A stretch of 64,000 nucleotides of DNA, from contig NC_134400.1 of NCBI RefSeq assembly GCF_050003625.1, forward strand, positions 222,558,085-222,622,084, given 5' to 3'. This document shows positions 22,101-37,100 of the stretch, piece by piece. The notes below the pieces were generated by a model, which worked only from the letters and a program-made list of their open reading frames with translations, made no database searches and was not told the origin of the DNA. Origin of the DNA: Haematobia irritans. Taxonomy: Eukaryota > Arthropoda > Insecta > Diptera > Muscidae. Numbering within the stretch: the first letter of the stretch is position 1; each line of letters begins with the position of its first letter. A program made the position numbers and the translations under genes.

Positions 22101-25100
22101 ATATTAATTTCAAAGCCACATTCTCGACAGTCCAACATTCATGTGGAGGCAATCTAAAGATGGGTCGTGGTACATTGGTATCACCCTACTACCCAACCTC
22201 ATATCCATCGAATGTGGATTGCACCTGGGTAATAAATGTAGCTATGGGAAATACTCTTCAAATAGACATAGAAGAACTTGATCTACCAAAAAGTGACCAC
22301 TGTAATGAAGATTACTTGGAGATAAGGGCATCGTCTCGCAGCAAACTTCTGGGTGTTTTTTGTGGCAATCAAATACCAGAGGAACCCCTGTTATCGTTCG
22401 AATCATTGTGGATACGATTCCATAGCTCGCAGGAGAGTACGGGTAAAGGTTTTAAATTGAAATGGAACTATGGTAAGTAGATGACTGTACACCGAAGGAA
22501 TTATCTTCTCTTTAGTTTTACGAAACAATCTTCTTCTTCTTCATATATATTTTATTAAAACTACGAAAGTTGCTCATAAAAACTATCAAACATCGTAATT
22601 TTAACGAAAAACAATGTTATATTTCAAAATAAATATCACTTTTTACCCTAGCTCATCTAAACGAAATTGTAAATAAGACCTATGGGAGTATAGATTCACC
22701 ACCAGTATCTCTTCTTCGGATGGAGGATGAACCATTTGCCTGGCGTATTCTAATTGAAAGAGGAAAATTCATAGCTCTCCATTTCAACCAATACATGGAG
22801 GGATTGAAGGTACTCAGAAAAGTTTTTATGCTTAAATCACTTAATTGTTGATCAAATTGGGATTTGGGTCGTGAAAATTATAGTATTAATGACTAAATGA
22901 GATAAAATGTAAATATTCGGAGTTTAATTGATTCAAGTGAAAAGTTAATTGTTTAAATTAGTTTATATGATTGATATGTTGATTGAAAAGTTACTTGGAT
23001 GAATTAAATTTTTAATTATTGCCTCTCTCCCCAGCTTTATGATGGTTTTGATGAATCTGCATTAGGAATACCGATATTTCCATCACCTTTTCGCTTCATT
23101 TCCAGTTCAAATGTTGTCTTCTTTAAGACAAATCCTGAAAAACACGCTTACTTTTCCATTAAATGGAACATAACTGATTCCAGCCCAATGCTCACAAATA
23201 CGACGACATCTAACTGTCATACAGAAAAGATGCTCGCAAGTAATACTACAATGACTATTCTTTCTCCCAATTATCCTAATGGATATGAACCAAATCTATC
23301 TTGTGATTGGATCATTCAATCAGCTGATCCACACTTTCATTTAGTTGCCTACCTTGTGGAGGTAATTCTCGAAGCAAGTGTTCAATGTTCGTTCGACTAC
23401 TTGAAAATCTCCACCTCAACGGACATGATGCACTGGCATCAAGTGGAAAAACTATGCGATATACCGAAAAAGCGCCCATTCCGTGACATTCATGGAACGC
23501 CAAATCTTAAGTTTAATTTTGTATCAGATTCTGCTGTGAATAAAACTGGCTTTAGAGTGTTTATTATCCCAAGATGCGGTTCTAATATAACCCAGTCTGT
23601 GGGCGTCATCGATGGACGCACTTTTCGTTTTGCAAATGAATGTGTGTGGCATATTACTGTGAAACCAGGCAGAAGAATACTGCTGCAATTCGACTATGAA
23701 ACAGTCAGTACTGGAAACATTGAAGATTGTATGACCTACGTTGTGGTATATGATGGTCTCGATTTGCATGCTCCACTTTTGGGTCCCGGCAAGATTTGTA
23801 ATCCTCCACACGTTAGACAAATGCAGATGAATTCAACCTCGAACTATGCCACCATTAGATACTCTTCCCAATCTGTACCCCGTATCCCACCTAAGCCATG
23901 GAATATCACTTACCGTGAATTTTCCGATTGCAATGAAGAATTTCGTTTGATTCCTGAAGCATCCACTATTAACATAAGCTCGCCGAATTATCCGAATGTA
24001 CCACAACCACACACTGAATGCGAGTGGAGGGTATTGGCTCCAGTGGGTGAACTTATAAAGGTGGAATTTATAGAAAGATTTGATATGAATACAAAATTTT
24101 GTGATCGGGAATTCATAGAGTTAGTGGACGGCGGAACTTCTTTAGGTCGAAAAATGGGGAAATTCTGCCACAAACCCGATCCCATGACGACAACGCAAAA
24201 TATTCTCTACATGCGCTATTTGACCGATATTGCAGAACCAAGAATGGGTTTTAAGGCCAAAATATCCATTGTAAAATGTGGGGGGTCATACAACAGCAAT
24301 AGTGGTTCCATAATGTCACCAGGCTATCCACATACGGGTGCTTATCCATCGTTTAGTCAGTGTGATTATGTCATTTCATTGCCTGTTGAACGAAAGATTC
24401 GCTTAATTATTCAAGACATGGATCTGCCCTTTGATGTCAACCACCCCAAGTCTCAAGACTATTTGGAAATTATACCCATATCTGGGATGGACAATGTAGT
24501 CATACCACCTTCATATGTCTACGGCAATACTACAAAAGGCACTCAAATAGATTTGGATGTCAGTAAGACCATAGTGAGATTCCATACCTTCGCCAAGAAT
24601 ACCCAACACCATGGTTTTTCCATCAAATATAATTTTCTGAGTGGCACCTGTATGCAAGACATAACTGGCGATTCTGGACACTTGACTATGCACCTCCCTA
24701 CAAGAACATATTTCCCTATGCATTGCCGTTGGAGAATCAAAGTTACCAAAGGCTTAAGGATTCGCTTGGAGTTTTTGAATATGGATGATTTTAAGTCAAC
24801 AAATGGTACGGGGTAAGTACTGTATTTTCGTGTATGAATTTCAAGACAATGTTTCTCAAGTACTTGAAAAATTGGTCTCGATGCTGCGCACGAACTAATA
24901 TCGCAAGATTCTCATCAGACCTATCGCGTAATTTATCAGCATAAATACACTATTGCATAAACACTTTACAATACAAAAAGGCTTTTGTACATTGGTCTAA
25001 ATAAATGGTAAAAAAATATGATCGCTGCACGTGATCCTGGAATCCTGGATCTACACATATGGATATACCAAGATGAGTCACACCTATGTTAATAATAGTG

Positions 25101-28100
25101 TCCAATTTTACGACACTAAGAGGGAACATTCGTCCTACTATCATCGCATACATATCTGATACCATTTTTCTGCGATTCCAATATCAGGACATAAGAGACT
25201 CTTATGGTGATTTCGATTGGGAAAAATGGTCCAACATTCTCGAAATTGATTGCAAGATATCAAGGACACTGTCATAGATTTTGGATACTTTATACCTCAC
25301 AATATTATAAATTAATAATAACTTTAGAATTACACTATCATTTGGCCGAAATGTCAATTAGGGAAAAAGTAGTGTAACACCAAGGCAACATATTTTTTGC
25401 GAATCGAAAACGCCCTTAATTAGCTGTCATGGTAACACCATCGATTACTTCTGTATCAACTGCTACTCCCACCATTTCCGTTATTATTCTGGGATAATGA
25501 CTTATGTTCCTTGTATCAGTCTACTCGCCTATCATCCCAAATGTTCTAACTGTCCCCCTTATATAGCAGTCCATTGAAATATTCCATCATGTGTCGACGA
25601 GTAAAATGGTGAAAAACTTGTCATGTCCTCACGGCCAATGAAATCTCTAATGTTAATACCCTACGCTTCTCGACCATCCCTTTGGCCTGTCACATCATTT
25701 ATCCTAGTCAGCGACTCATTGCTTTTAGCAATGACATTTCGTGATCAGTTAGTTTTCAGGAGAAATAGTGTGCATCCGAAGTATTTCCATACACTTCTTT
25801 GAATAGCCCTGCTATATTCGCATATTTGATCCATGAATTACGCTTTGTTTTTCTTTTTATAGACGAACTACACTTTTCACGATTTACAATGACCATGAGA
25901 TGCTCTCGACCATCACTACATTCGATGCCAATAACTTCGATCCAACATCTACGATAAAATCGACTGATAACACCATGCTGGTGGCAGTGTCTCTTCCCAC
26001 TGTTTCAGCTCCCATGATGAGTATCAGAGCACGTTACTACTCAAACGAGACATCATTTTGCCCACCTAATATAGGTCCTGAGGATGGAGATGGCAGTATT
26101 GATATACAAGATTGGCAGCCTCCGTTTAGCCAAAATTACTTTTGCCGATCTCAGATTAAATCAAACGATGGTGAAACTTTGGTGTTCAATATCAGTACCT
26201 TCACCACATTCCATCCCAACAGGACTATGCAAATATTTTCTCCATTGACATTCCGCGATAATTTCGTTGTCATTAATTATCGGGAGAATGTAACACAAAA
26301 ACTTCAACCACTATCCCAAACCTCAGGATCCTGGCAAATAATTCAGACAAATACCGATCGCATAAGAAAGCTTACAATGACATATAAACGCCACTCCTGT
26401 GGGGGTAAATTTACTCTGAGCAATAACTTCCACATTGAACAACCTGCAGTAACAGACACCAACTATGGTCCTATTTTGTGTGTTTGGTTTGTTCTAAAGC
26501 CGTTCTTCTCAGGTCGTAGAGATCTGGAATACAAACTGAGGGGGAATTTCACATTTAGCGATTCCTGTGAACGGGAATTCATGGTCGTGAGGGAAAGTCG
26601 ATGGACGATGGGCGATGAGAATGAAAAGAGAATATGCAAAGATAACTATGGAGCTCTGGATGATTACACATTCCAAAATACCATCACATACATAGCCTAC
26701 CAAGCTGCCAATTACAGTAACACGAAGACCCAATTTTCTATGCAAGCTGTTAAGACTGTCACCTGTGGTAGTGAGACCAAAATTATTCAAGGTACTAGCA
26801 TGGTAGAAATTACTAAGGAGACCTATGAAAATAACATCGAATGTTCCTGGATTTTCAATACTCAACCTGGATATTATCCACAAGTGCACTTCTTTGGTCG
26901 TTTCTTCTTGGAAGATTCACCAAATTGTACCAAGGATTACTTGGAAATTCAACACGATGAGGATGGTCTTTGGATACCGGATGCTCGCTATTGTGGACGC
27001 CATTTCCCGCCTACTCACAACTCCTCTTCCTACCGTATGCAGGTTATATTTCGCACCAATGAGAATGTAACTGCCGATGGCTTTTCATTCTTTGTTGGCA
27101 AGTACTGTTCGGCTGTGTTCAATGTAACATCTGAAACTCGGAGAATTGTCACCCCAGCGCCATTTGGCTGGCGTGGCCAGCGTGTCCAATGTGATTATGT
27201 TTTCCAGTCAAATGATAGTCGCAAGCTAATCAACGTCAGAGGGATACAAACTTCAGCCTACGTATTTGTAAACCTGCAATACGATTGCCGGTTCGGTTTT
27301 ACCGTATATCGACGTAATGCCCAGGGAGAAGAGGAAGAGGGCAGAAAACATTGTGAGGATGAGTTTGAGGAGAGATCTTATCAGTACTTGAGACTTCATC
27401 TGGACTCCCATGCTTCTTTAACGTATTCGCTTGAGTTCAGCTTCGACACATGCGGTGGCAATGTTACAACCTCGTACACGACTATATGGCCGCAGAAACA
27501 TGAGATTCTGGACAAATATGCTGATGACATGAATTGTGTTTGGTATGTCACGGCCCCGAACGACCACTCCATAGTCATACGCTTCAAATACTTTGATATG
27601 GAGAAGACCTATGACCATGTCAGCATTTATGCGGGTAGTGCCATACAGACAGAAAAACTCATCAAGAAGCTTTCTGGCAACCTCACCGCTAATCCTCCAA
27701 CTGTCAGCGTAGATCACCATCAAGCGGTGATTAATTCCGTTTCTGATTTCTCCAATTCAGGCAAAGGTTTTCAAGCTACCATAATTTTCTTACCCAATTG
27801 CAATGAGCGTATCTTCCTCACCGATGGAAACTCCCCCGTTCATCTGGCACGAAACTTTAAAATCGAGGCTGGACAAGAGTATATGTGTATCTATCATCTC
27901 AATGCCCCCAAAGGCTATCGCATACGTGTCGATATGAAAAAAATGCAAATCAACAATGAGACCAAGGCGTGTACACGAAATCCCCTAGCCCAATGTTCTG
28001 AGAACATTTGCAACACCATGGAACTGTTCGATAGTGCTATTATAAGCGAAACTTCCATGGGAAAATTTTGTTCTGGCACAAATACATCCTACGTCTCTTC

Positions 28101-31100
28101 ATATGGAGATGCCTCTTTGAAATTTACGGCCCGACAATTGGGTCAATATAGTTTTGAGATTGTCTTAACAATGGAGAAAAGTATTTGTGGTGCATTAATG
28201 GAGAAAGTTTTGGAGGAGGATGAGGTAAGATTGCATTGGTCATATCTCATCTAAAATTGAGATAGCTTCTTTAATATCGACATTTTCAGAAATTTGTTTT
28301 GGCTTTCCCTCAAAATATAAATATGACCAACTATCCACCAAATGTTCACTGCACTTGGCGTTTCGGATTCAAAATGCGAAGGCGTATCCATTTCAATTTT
28401 GCCGATATACAAAATCCCTCCCAAACTACGGGCAAATGTTTGGACTATATAATCATCAAAGACCTATATGTAAGACAAAAATCGTACAGTGAGACTTTAA
28501 CATGATTGTTACTGCAGATTTTGTATTTTACAGAGCTCTTACGAAATATGTGGCAACATTACTAATTACACGATACCTATCTCTACCCTGGGACCAGGTT
28601 CCTTAGAGATCACATTCCATAGCGATGGAAGTGTAGAGGGAAAGGGATTTGAGGCAATTCTAGGAGAACGTGAAAGTAAGTATACAATATGAGAGACAAC
28701 ATGGAGGAAAGGCTAGATTTTTTGTTAGTTAGTTAGTTGTTTCTTTTTATTGAATAAAGGTATTTGTTTACAAAATGTTGTATCTTAATGTACTAAATTT
28801 CTTACATAACTTTATAACAAAAAAAAAGAAAAATTTTAGTTTAGACAATGTTTTATAAAAAAACGTCTGCCTCCAAGTGATTTTATTTAAAGGTTCTCAC
28901 TATTTACTAGAAATTGTTTATATTTCCATGTAGTTTTCAAATATTTGATTAAATTGCTCCAGTTATCGCAGCCTTCGCCATTTAAAATAAAAATTAATTC
29001 TGACTCGTTTAATGTGTGTTTCTGAAAACATGCAGTACGATATTCTTTAAAACCAGGACATGTGCCTACATAATGTATTGTTGATTCTCGCTCCTGTAAA
29101 TTTCAAATATTGCAAAGTTGCTCGCGGTCACTAGCTCCATACATATTTCCATTGAGCTGTAGAACTCTACATCGCGCTCTAAATATCCACATTATGTTTT
29201 CAATAGAGTTTTGATCGTTTATGTATGCAAGTCCTCTAGAAAAAGTCCAGTTCTTTATAGAGCCGGTCACTACCTTGCTTTTTATACACTAAACCACATA
29301 GTGGTTTGGGTATAATAAGTTTGATCGGCCAAAAAATGTGCCTACCAGAAATATTGATTTTAGACCCCATAAAATATATACTGATCGACTCAGAATCACC
29401 TCCTGAGTCGATCTAGCGCTTGGTGTCCGTCCGTCCGTCCGTCTGTCTGTCCATGTATTTGTTGTTCACAGGATTCCGGTCGCAATTATTAACCGATTTT
29501 GATGAAATTTTGTACAGGGAGTTTTTTGGGCACAAGGACGAACGCTATTGAATTTGGAAGAAATCGGATCAAATTTAGATATAGCTCCCATATATATGTA
29601 TCGCCCGATTTCGACAAATGGGGTCACGTTGCGCGTTTTTGCAAACGCATCGTCACCAAATTTGGCAAAAGGTAATCTTTTCCATCGCCCTTCAAAATTT
29701 CATCCAAATCGGTTCAGATTTAGATATAGCTCCCATATATATGTATCGCCCGATTTTCCCAAATTTGGCCACAAAACCCTTATTTATCAACCGATCTGAC
29801 CCAAATTTGGCTAAATGTAGTCTTCTATAGCACTTACTATATGTGCAAAAAATCATCGAAATCGGTTCAGATTTAGATATAGCTCCCATATATATGTATA
29901 GCCCGATTTTCCCAAATTTGGCCATAGAACCCTTATTTATTAACCGATCTTACTAAAAGTTTGCTAGATTCAGTCCTCTATAGTACTAACTATATGTGCA
30001 AAATTTCATCGAAATCGATTCAGATGTAGATATAGCTCCCATATATGTATCACCCGATTTTGAAAAATTCGCCCCTAATAACCTTATGTTTGACCATACA
30101 GGCCTCATTTCTTAACTGATCTTACTCAAATCTTGCACAAGGTAACCTTTTGTGGTATTAATCAAACCCGCAAAATATTATGCAATTTGGTTCAGATTTA
30201 GATATAGCTTCCATATATATGCATCGCTCTATTTTCCCAAATTTGGCCATAATACTCTTATTTATTAAACAATGTTACTCAAATTTCAAATTTTGATGTA
30301 CTAGACGATCGTATTTATACGTAAAGAGCCTTTACATAAGAATATTGCTCGATTTTTACAAATTTTGATTTATTACCCACACTAATTTAACTATTTTCTC
30401 TTTTTTAATAATGGGCTCAATATTAGTGGCATACTAACTCCGTAGGTGCAATATCAACACAGCCAGTGTTGCTAAGGGGAAATTCCCTATATGTAGGGTT
30501 TTTCTAATATTTAGCGTCTTGTAGGGACGCAGGGCCACAATGTAGGACATTTTCGCTCAACATAATTTGTAATAATTTTTACATTTTGGTGGCTCTAGAG
30601 GAGGAAATAAGAAGCCGGCAGGGCTTGATCTTTAATAATGTGTGGTAAGCTTTATTCCTGTAGAAAATTTTGTCAACATTTCATTTCTATAGAACATTTT
30701 GTCAAAATTGTATTTCTATAGAAATTTTTTTCAAAATATTATTTCTATAAAAAATGTTCTCAAAATTTTATTTCTGTGGAATTTTTTCTCAAAATTTTAT
30801 TTCTATAGAATTTATTGTCAAAATTTTATTTCTATAGAAAAACTTCTCACAAAAATTTGTTTATATAAACTTTTTTCAAAATTTTATTTTTATAGAGATT
30901 TAACAAAAAAGGTTACTAATTTGGGTAGAATTCTACCAACTGTGGCAACCGTGGTGGTAATACAAATTTATATTCTAAGTTATATACGTTGCATATTCAT
31001 GTTTTAAGATAATAAAGTACTTAGAACCATTTTTGTTTTGTAAAATTTTTTAAATTTAACGAAATATATAGTAGGGAAATTGTTTGGGAAAGTAGGGACC

Positions 31101-34100
31101 TTTTTTTGTCCTTGTAGGGTAAACCGAACATTTTCCCTGGCAACATTGACTATGAGCTATAGTCAGATTGACACAAAGCATCCTTAGACATGTACCCCTT
31201 AATTTTCTTAAATATGTAACTGCGGTTTATCTCCCAGACCTATATGTTACCCCACAAATGCTTATGATTACTAATTCTGTAATGGTGGTTTAGGGTATGA
31301 TATAGTCGGCCCCGCCCGACTTTCTACTTTACTTACATGTTTATAATATTATTTTGAAAATTGTTTAATTTTATTGTCCAAGGAGAAATAAAATGTTAAT
31401 TTTGTAATAGCAAGCAGCAACCACCAACTTAATTCAATATGTCATCCTGTTAAATAGCGCTCCCTGTTACCTAAATAAACACCGCTTTCTATGTGCAAAA
31501 TAATGGTTTCTATAAATTTTTTTTCGCAAGAATGAACATGGTACCGGCCTTTAAAGGCAAATAAAACTTTCTATGGTATCCTTGATTATTATTTCCCCAA
31601 TTAACTGTGTATAGGATTAAAACAACAATTTTAGCAAAAATATAAACTTCGATAGTAACTCTCACCTGGCTTTATCTACCAAGAATAGCCCCACAGTTTT
31701 TATGTATAAAACTTCACAGAGGTTCACACCGGACTTTAAACGGAGTATATACGCGGAATTTTTAGTACCCCTATAAAATGTGTCGATATTTTTTGTAGCA
31801 AAAATTGACGGATACATAGTTATTTATTTCTATTAATGACTGTATGCACATCTATGCATGCCAATAATGAATTTCTCATAATATAGATAACACTGTCGAT
31901 AATTTCAACAAAACGTCTCTCGAAATTTTCTGTAGATAAACGTCTATCGATGTCTTATTAAGGACGGAATGCACGTTTATGCATTTATCATAAATATAAC
32001 GCCGGTCTAACGAAAATTTTGCTAGAGATTCATACCGGACTGTGGTAAAATCTCCACGAGAATTTTCGTCGACTACCGTTACGCCTTGTATCTACCTCTA
32101 GATAATTTTTGAAATGAACAAATCTATTGAAATGAATTTTATATAGCTGGATCCGGTGGTCTGTGGCAACACATAAGGGCTTGTAAGCACTTCTCGTGGG
32201 AGCCACCGTGGTGCAATGGTTAGCATGCCCGCCTTGCATACACAAGGTCGTGGGTTCGATTCCTGCTACGACCGAACACCAAAAAGTTTTTCAGCGGTGG
32301 ATTATCCCACCTCAGTAATGCTGGTGACATTTCTGAGGGTTTCAAAGCTTCTCTAAGTGGTTTCACTGGAATGTGGAACGCCGTTCGGACTCGGCTATAA
32401 AAAGGAGGTCCCTTGTCATTGAGCTTAACATGGAATCGGGCAGCATTCAGTGATAAGAGAGAAGTTCACCACTGTGGTATCACAATGGACTGAATAGTCT
32501 AAGTGAGCCTGATACATCGGGCTGCCACATAACCTAACCTAACCTAAGCACTTCTCGTCATAGATAATAGAGAGAAGAAGATGGGAGATTGGCTGCACGC
32601 AGAGAAGGAATATGATCACCTCAAACATGTTTCAAGAGCAAAATGTTATTTTTGTATGGTAAATGCGAGCTAATTGGACATGAAGATTAAGGAATTTGTA
32701 TTATTATGCTATTGAAAAGAAAATGCCAGATACCCATCTTACAAGCCTGACTATACATATGTTTCAGTGTTGGCTAATCCACATTTCCATAGTCTCTAGT
32801 AAGATCTGGCTGGGTGAGATGATTCAATTTGGGTCTTATATGCTAATTTCTTATGGAAATTACACCCGAGAATCATTTCTCCCAAGTTGAATCATTTTCT
32901 CACCACCACCACCATCTTCTCATATAGCTACAATCCCTTAATCTTTTGTAATTTTTTTTATTGTTGCCTAAAATTTAATATTGTTTCATTAAGAAAATTA
33001 CATTTTTCATTTAAAAAATAGAAACTAAAAACAACTAAAAGATTACAAAAATGTATTAAACTAATCTGGTAAATGCAACATTTGGTATGACGCAAGCCAA
33101 TCTCCCATCTTCCTCAAATCTATAACCTTTGGTTTCAAGGACACAACAATAATTCTAACGACAACATTAGTAGTGTTTTGATTACCTTTTACGACGGGCT
33201 CATCGTAACAGGTTGGCTGATAAGTCCCCGGTTTTGATACCATTTTGGTAGTACTCCTTCGGTTTTGCCTCAAAATAGGCCTCAGTTTCGGCGATCACCA
33301 CTTCATTGCAGCCAATTTTTTCCCTGCGAGCATCCTTTTGAGGTCTGAGAACAAGAAAAAGTCGCTGGGGGCCAGATCTGGAGAATACGGTGGGTGGGGA
33401 AGCAATTCGAAGCCCAATTCATAAATTTTAGCCATCGTTCTCAATGACTTGTGGCACGGTGCGTTGTCTTGGTGGAACAACACTTTTTTCTTCTTCATAT
33501 GGGGCCGTTTTGCCGCGATTTCGACCTTCGAACGCTCCAATAACGCCATATAATAGTCACTGTTGATGGTTTTTCCCTTCTCAAGACAATCGATAAAAAT
33601 TATTCCATGTGCATCCCAAAAAACAGTGGCCAATACTTTGCCAGCGGACTTTTGAGTCTTTCCACGCTTCGGAGACGGTTCACGGCTCGCAGTCCACTCA
33701 GCCGACTGTCAATTGGACTCAGGAGTGTAGTGATGGGGCCATGTTTCATCTATTGTCACATATCGACGGAAAAACTCGGGTGTATTACGAGTTAACAGCT
33801 ACAAACACCGCTCAGAATCATCAACACGTTGTTGTTTTTGGTCAAATGTGAGCTCGCGCGGCACCCATTTTGCACAGAGCTTCCGCATATCCAAATATTG
33901 ATGAATGATATGACCAACACGTTCCTTTAAGGCCTCTACTATCTCGATCAACTTCATTTTACGGTCATTCAAAATCATTTTGTGTATTTTTTTGATGTTT
34001 TCGTCGGTAACCACCTCTTTCGGGCGTCCACTGCGTTCACCGTCCTCCGTTCTCATTTCACCACGCTTGAATTTTGCATACCAATCAATTATTGTTGATT

Positions 34101-37100
34101 TCCCTGGGGCAGAGTCCGGAAACTCATTATCACGCCAAGGTTTTCCTTCCACCGTATTTTTTCCCTTCAGAAAACAGTATTTTACCAAAACACGAAATTC
34201 CTTTTTTTCCATTTTTTTTTCACAATAACAAAAGTTGCTTCACAAAAGACGCTCCATCTCACAAACTAATTGACTTACAGACGTCAAATTTTGACACGAA
34301 TCATTTGAAGGTTGGTACTATATAAAAATAATATGCATTTAATACTAGTGACGCCATCTATGTGTCAGACCGGGGACTTATCAGCCAACCAGTTAGCTTA
34401 CTATTTTTATGTTAGCCTGATATCAACGCAGGCTGATTTTTCGTCCAAATCAATTACTTTACATTAATTACAATTTTAAATGCGAACTAATTGGATATGA
34501 AGATTAAGGAAACTTTCATTGTTTCCTCTGTTTCTACTTGTACTAACAGCATGTAGAAAAAATATTGCAATTTGGAAGGCCTACCTCTATTATTTATAAA
34601 GATATATGTGTTTGTTCTTAAAATTTAATTCTTGAATTGGTACCAAATGATCGTATGAAACTAAACGCTATCTGTAATATCTGTTGAAGTGTTGGAATAA
34701 AAATAAAAAAAGAATCTGAAATAATATAGGCTATAGTTTTTATATGAATATCCATTTACTAGAGACAGTAGAAAAATTGTCTCAAAATTGTGTTTTTTTT
34801 TCTTTGTTTATTGTCAAGAAATGTTATGAAAATACAATTTAGTTCCCAGAAATATGGAAAATATTTATAGCTTATTTAGATAAGAGGCTCTTCTTGAAAA
34901 TATCATCGAGAAATAAATCGAAACTAAGTGGGGAGTTAGAGTTTGGAGTCGTTTTCGAATGTCCTCTGTAGTGGACATCGGTAGTGAAAGGGTTAAGGAA
35001 GTTTATTTGGAAGAAAAGTATATACTTTTTGTGATAAACGTTTATTCTTTTGAAGGATGTAAAAACAATTTCATAAAGACTAACTCAAAAAGAACAATCT
35101 ATTCCAGATATGTTCGGTAGTTTCCGAAAAAGTGTTCAACATTACATACTGTTACGTTTTTATATTTAGGCGTTTTTAATTACCCGACAATTAAAACACA
35201 GTTCTTTTAAATAACGACAATCTACAATTTATTTACTATGACTTCACACTTTACAATTCGTTTACACTGAAGTTATTCGTTTGACGCTTTAATTAAGACT
35301 GACTCGTTAGCAGCATGCGAGCGCTTTTATATATGACGGTGTGGCAATACGAGAACATTCTGGTAGCACTACAATATTCTGGCAACGCCAGAACATTCTT
35401 AGACAATGGTAGAAGGATCTACCACCATTAAGCTGTTCATCTGGTGGCTGCCAAACACATACACACTCACATAGATATATGCTCGCATTACTACAACAAC
35501 AATGACAATAGACAATGAGATGAAATGAGAATGCAGAATAACAAAGCAAAGGGGTTGCTATTCTATGAGAGAGTAAGAACTAACATTTCGGTAAGCAAAC
35601 AAAAGAACATAAAAGAAATTCAGGAAAATACTAGAAAATGAGTAGATGATTCCAACAAGTGATAGCGAAATTTTATCGTTACAATTTGAAATTTTAAATT
35701 AACGGAAACTAATTTAAATAAACTTATATATATATAATTATCAAATTCGTAACAATACTACTATATTCAATGTTTACTATTTACTTAAAGTCAGAAAAGA
35801 ACAGTGCTTGGAATAGACGAAATGGACTGTGTTGTTGGTTCAAAAATATTTTTCTTTTTTATTGAAAAAATAAAAATTTTGTAACAAACGAATTTTGTTG
35901 GTGATAAAAGTTTAAAATTTTCGAAGAAATTCAACAAAAAACTCTAACAAATGTAGTAGAATCGCATTCGCGGCGTTTGACGACACAAATGTGTTTTATT
36001 GGCGCAAACCCCTGATCGATTGTATTGCATCTCTGGTTTAATATTAGGGCTGTTTTCTTTTAGCACTGGATACCCTAAGCCGTGAAGGACTAAAAGAAAA
36101 CAGAGTACTCGTTTATCCAGGACATCTCCAAAAATATGCAACACTGTCATCAGCTGTTCAAAAACAATCACAGAAAAGAAGTGAAATCTTGCATTTTTAA
36201 TGTATGAAATGCTCCAATTAGTAATAAATATTTACTGCTGCGATTATTAATGACACTATACCACTTTCAATTTCATGTTTTTCGATAAATTAGTCACAAT
36301 AAAGTGCTATTGTGAATCGATGAAGCGTCACTTTATCAAAACACAATCTGGCAAGATCGGCGCGACTTGCACCCTGCCAACATTTTTTGAATTTGGGGAC
36401 TCTTTTGAGAATCCCCATTACGTCGAAAACAATCATATACGACATCAAAAACTCGTCGGAAAAGCGCCGTCACTATTGAGAAGTTGCACCACGCCAAGTT
36501 ACTACAAAAATGTTTCGCATGAGTGCAATTATTAGGTGCCTTTATAGATCAATTTAGAACGACGCCAATAAGGGACCCTCCAAACAATCAGAAAAAGTGC
36601 ATTTTAAGATAGTTGTAAAAGAATCATTGTGGTCGAGTAAAACACGTTTGTTTAGATATTTATTAATTTGATTAAACATTTACAAATTCTTAAAAATATA
36701 ACATTTATACCACTATCACATTACATTTAACATAATTTTTGGCATTAATGATGATGTTGAGTTACAAGTAGCGAGTTACATGTTGCTGCGTCTATCAACC
36801 AGTGTTTTTATTCCATGGAGGCAGCGTGTCTGTAAAATATCTGAGAAACAATCACTTTATTCCATTTGGAAAATCACCAAATTGTTCATCAATATACCTT
36901 TCACAATTTTAAGCGTATAATTCCTTTAAAAGATTTTGATCAAATTCTGGATGTATTTTATTTTAGAAATTAGTACATTTTTAAGTAGAACATTTTAGAA
37001 GTATATATACAAATTAGAAATTAGCGAGTCTGTAAGGATTATATTGTGAATTATCCAAAGACTGAATAAATAAATAAATAAATAATCTATGTTTTCAGAA

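Larger units (their letters stand above)
29281..31342 (+). mobile_element. mini-me-like element, long copy with internal insertion
   Basis: Starts with the hairpin ACCACATAGTGGT, then a core with GACCCCATAAAATATATACTG, the microsatellite GTCCGTCCGTCCGTCTGTC (about 29427-29446), and five tandem units spaced about 145-170 bp and containing TAGATATAGCTCCCATATAT. It ends with GGCCCCGCCCGACTTTCTAC. The core-plus-GTCY layout matches the dipteran mini-me description. No ORF survives. Confidence 0.65.

Noticed and set aside
30699..31007. ORF rich in FYF/NFFSKF at 30699-31007
   Set aside because: It is a translated minisatellite (about 31-bp unit) inside a transposon.
35307..35549. Minus-strand ORF of 80 codons
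   Set aside because: It lies inside the solo LTR and has no retroelement protein features.
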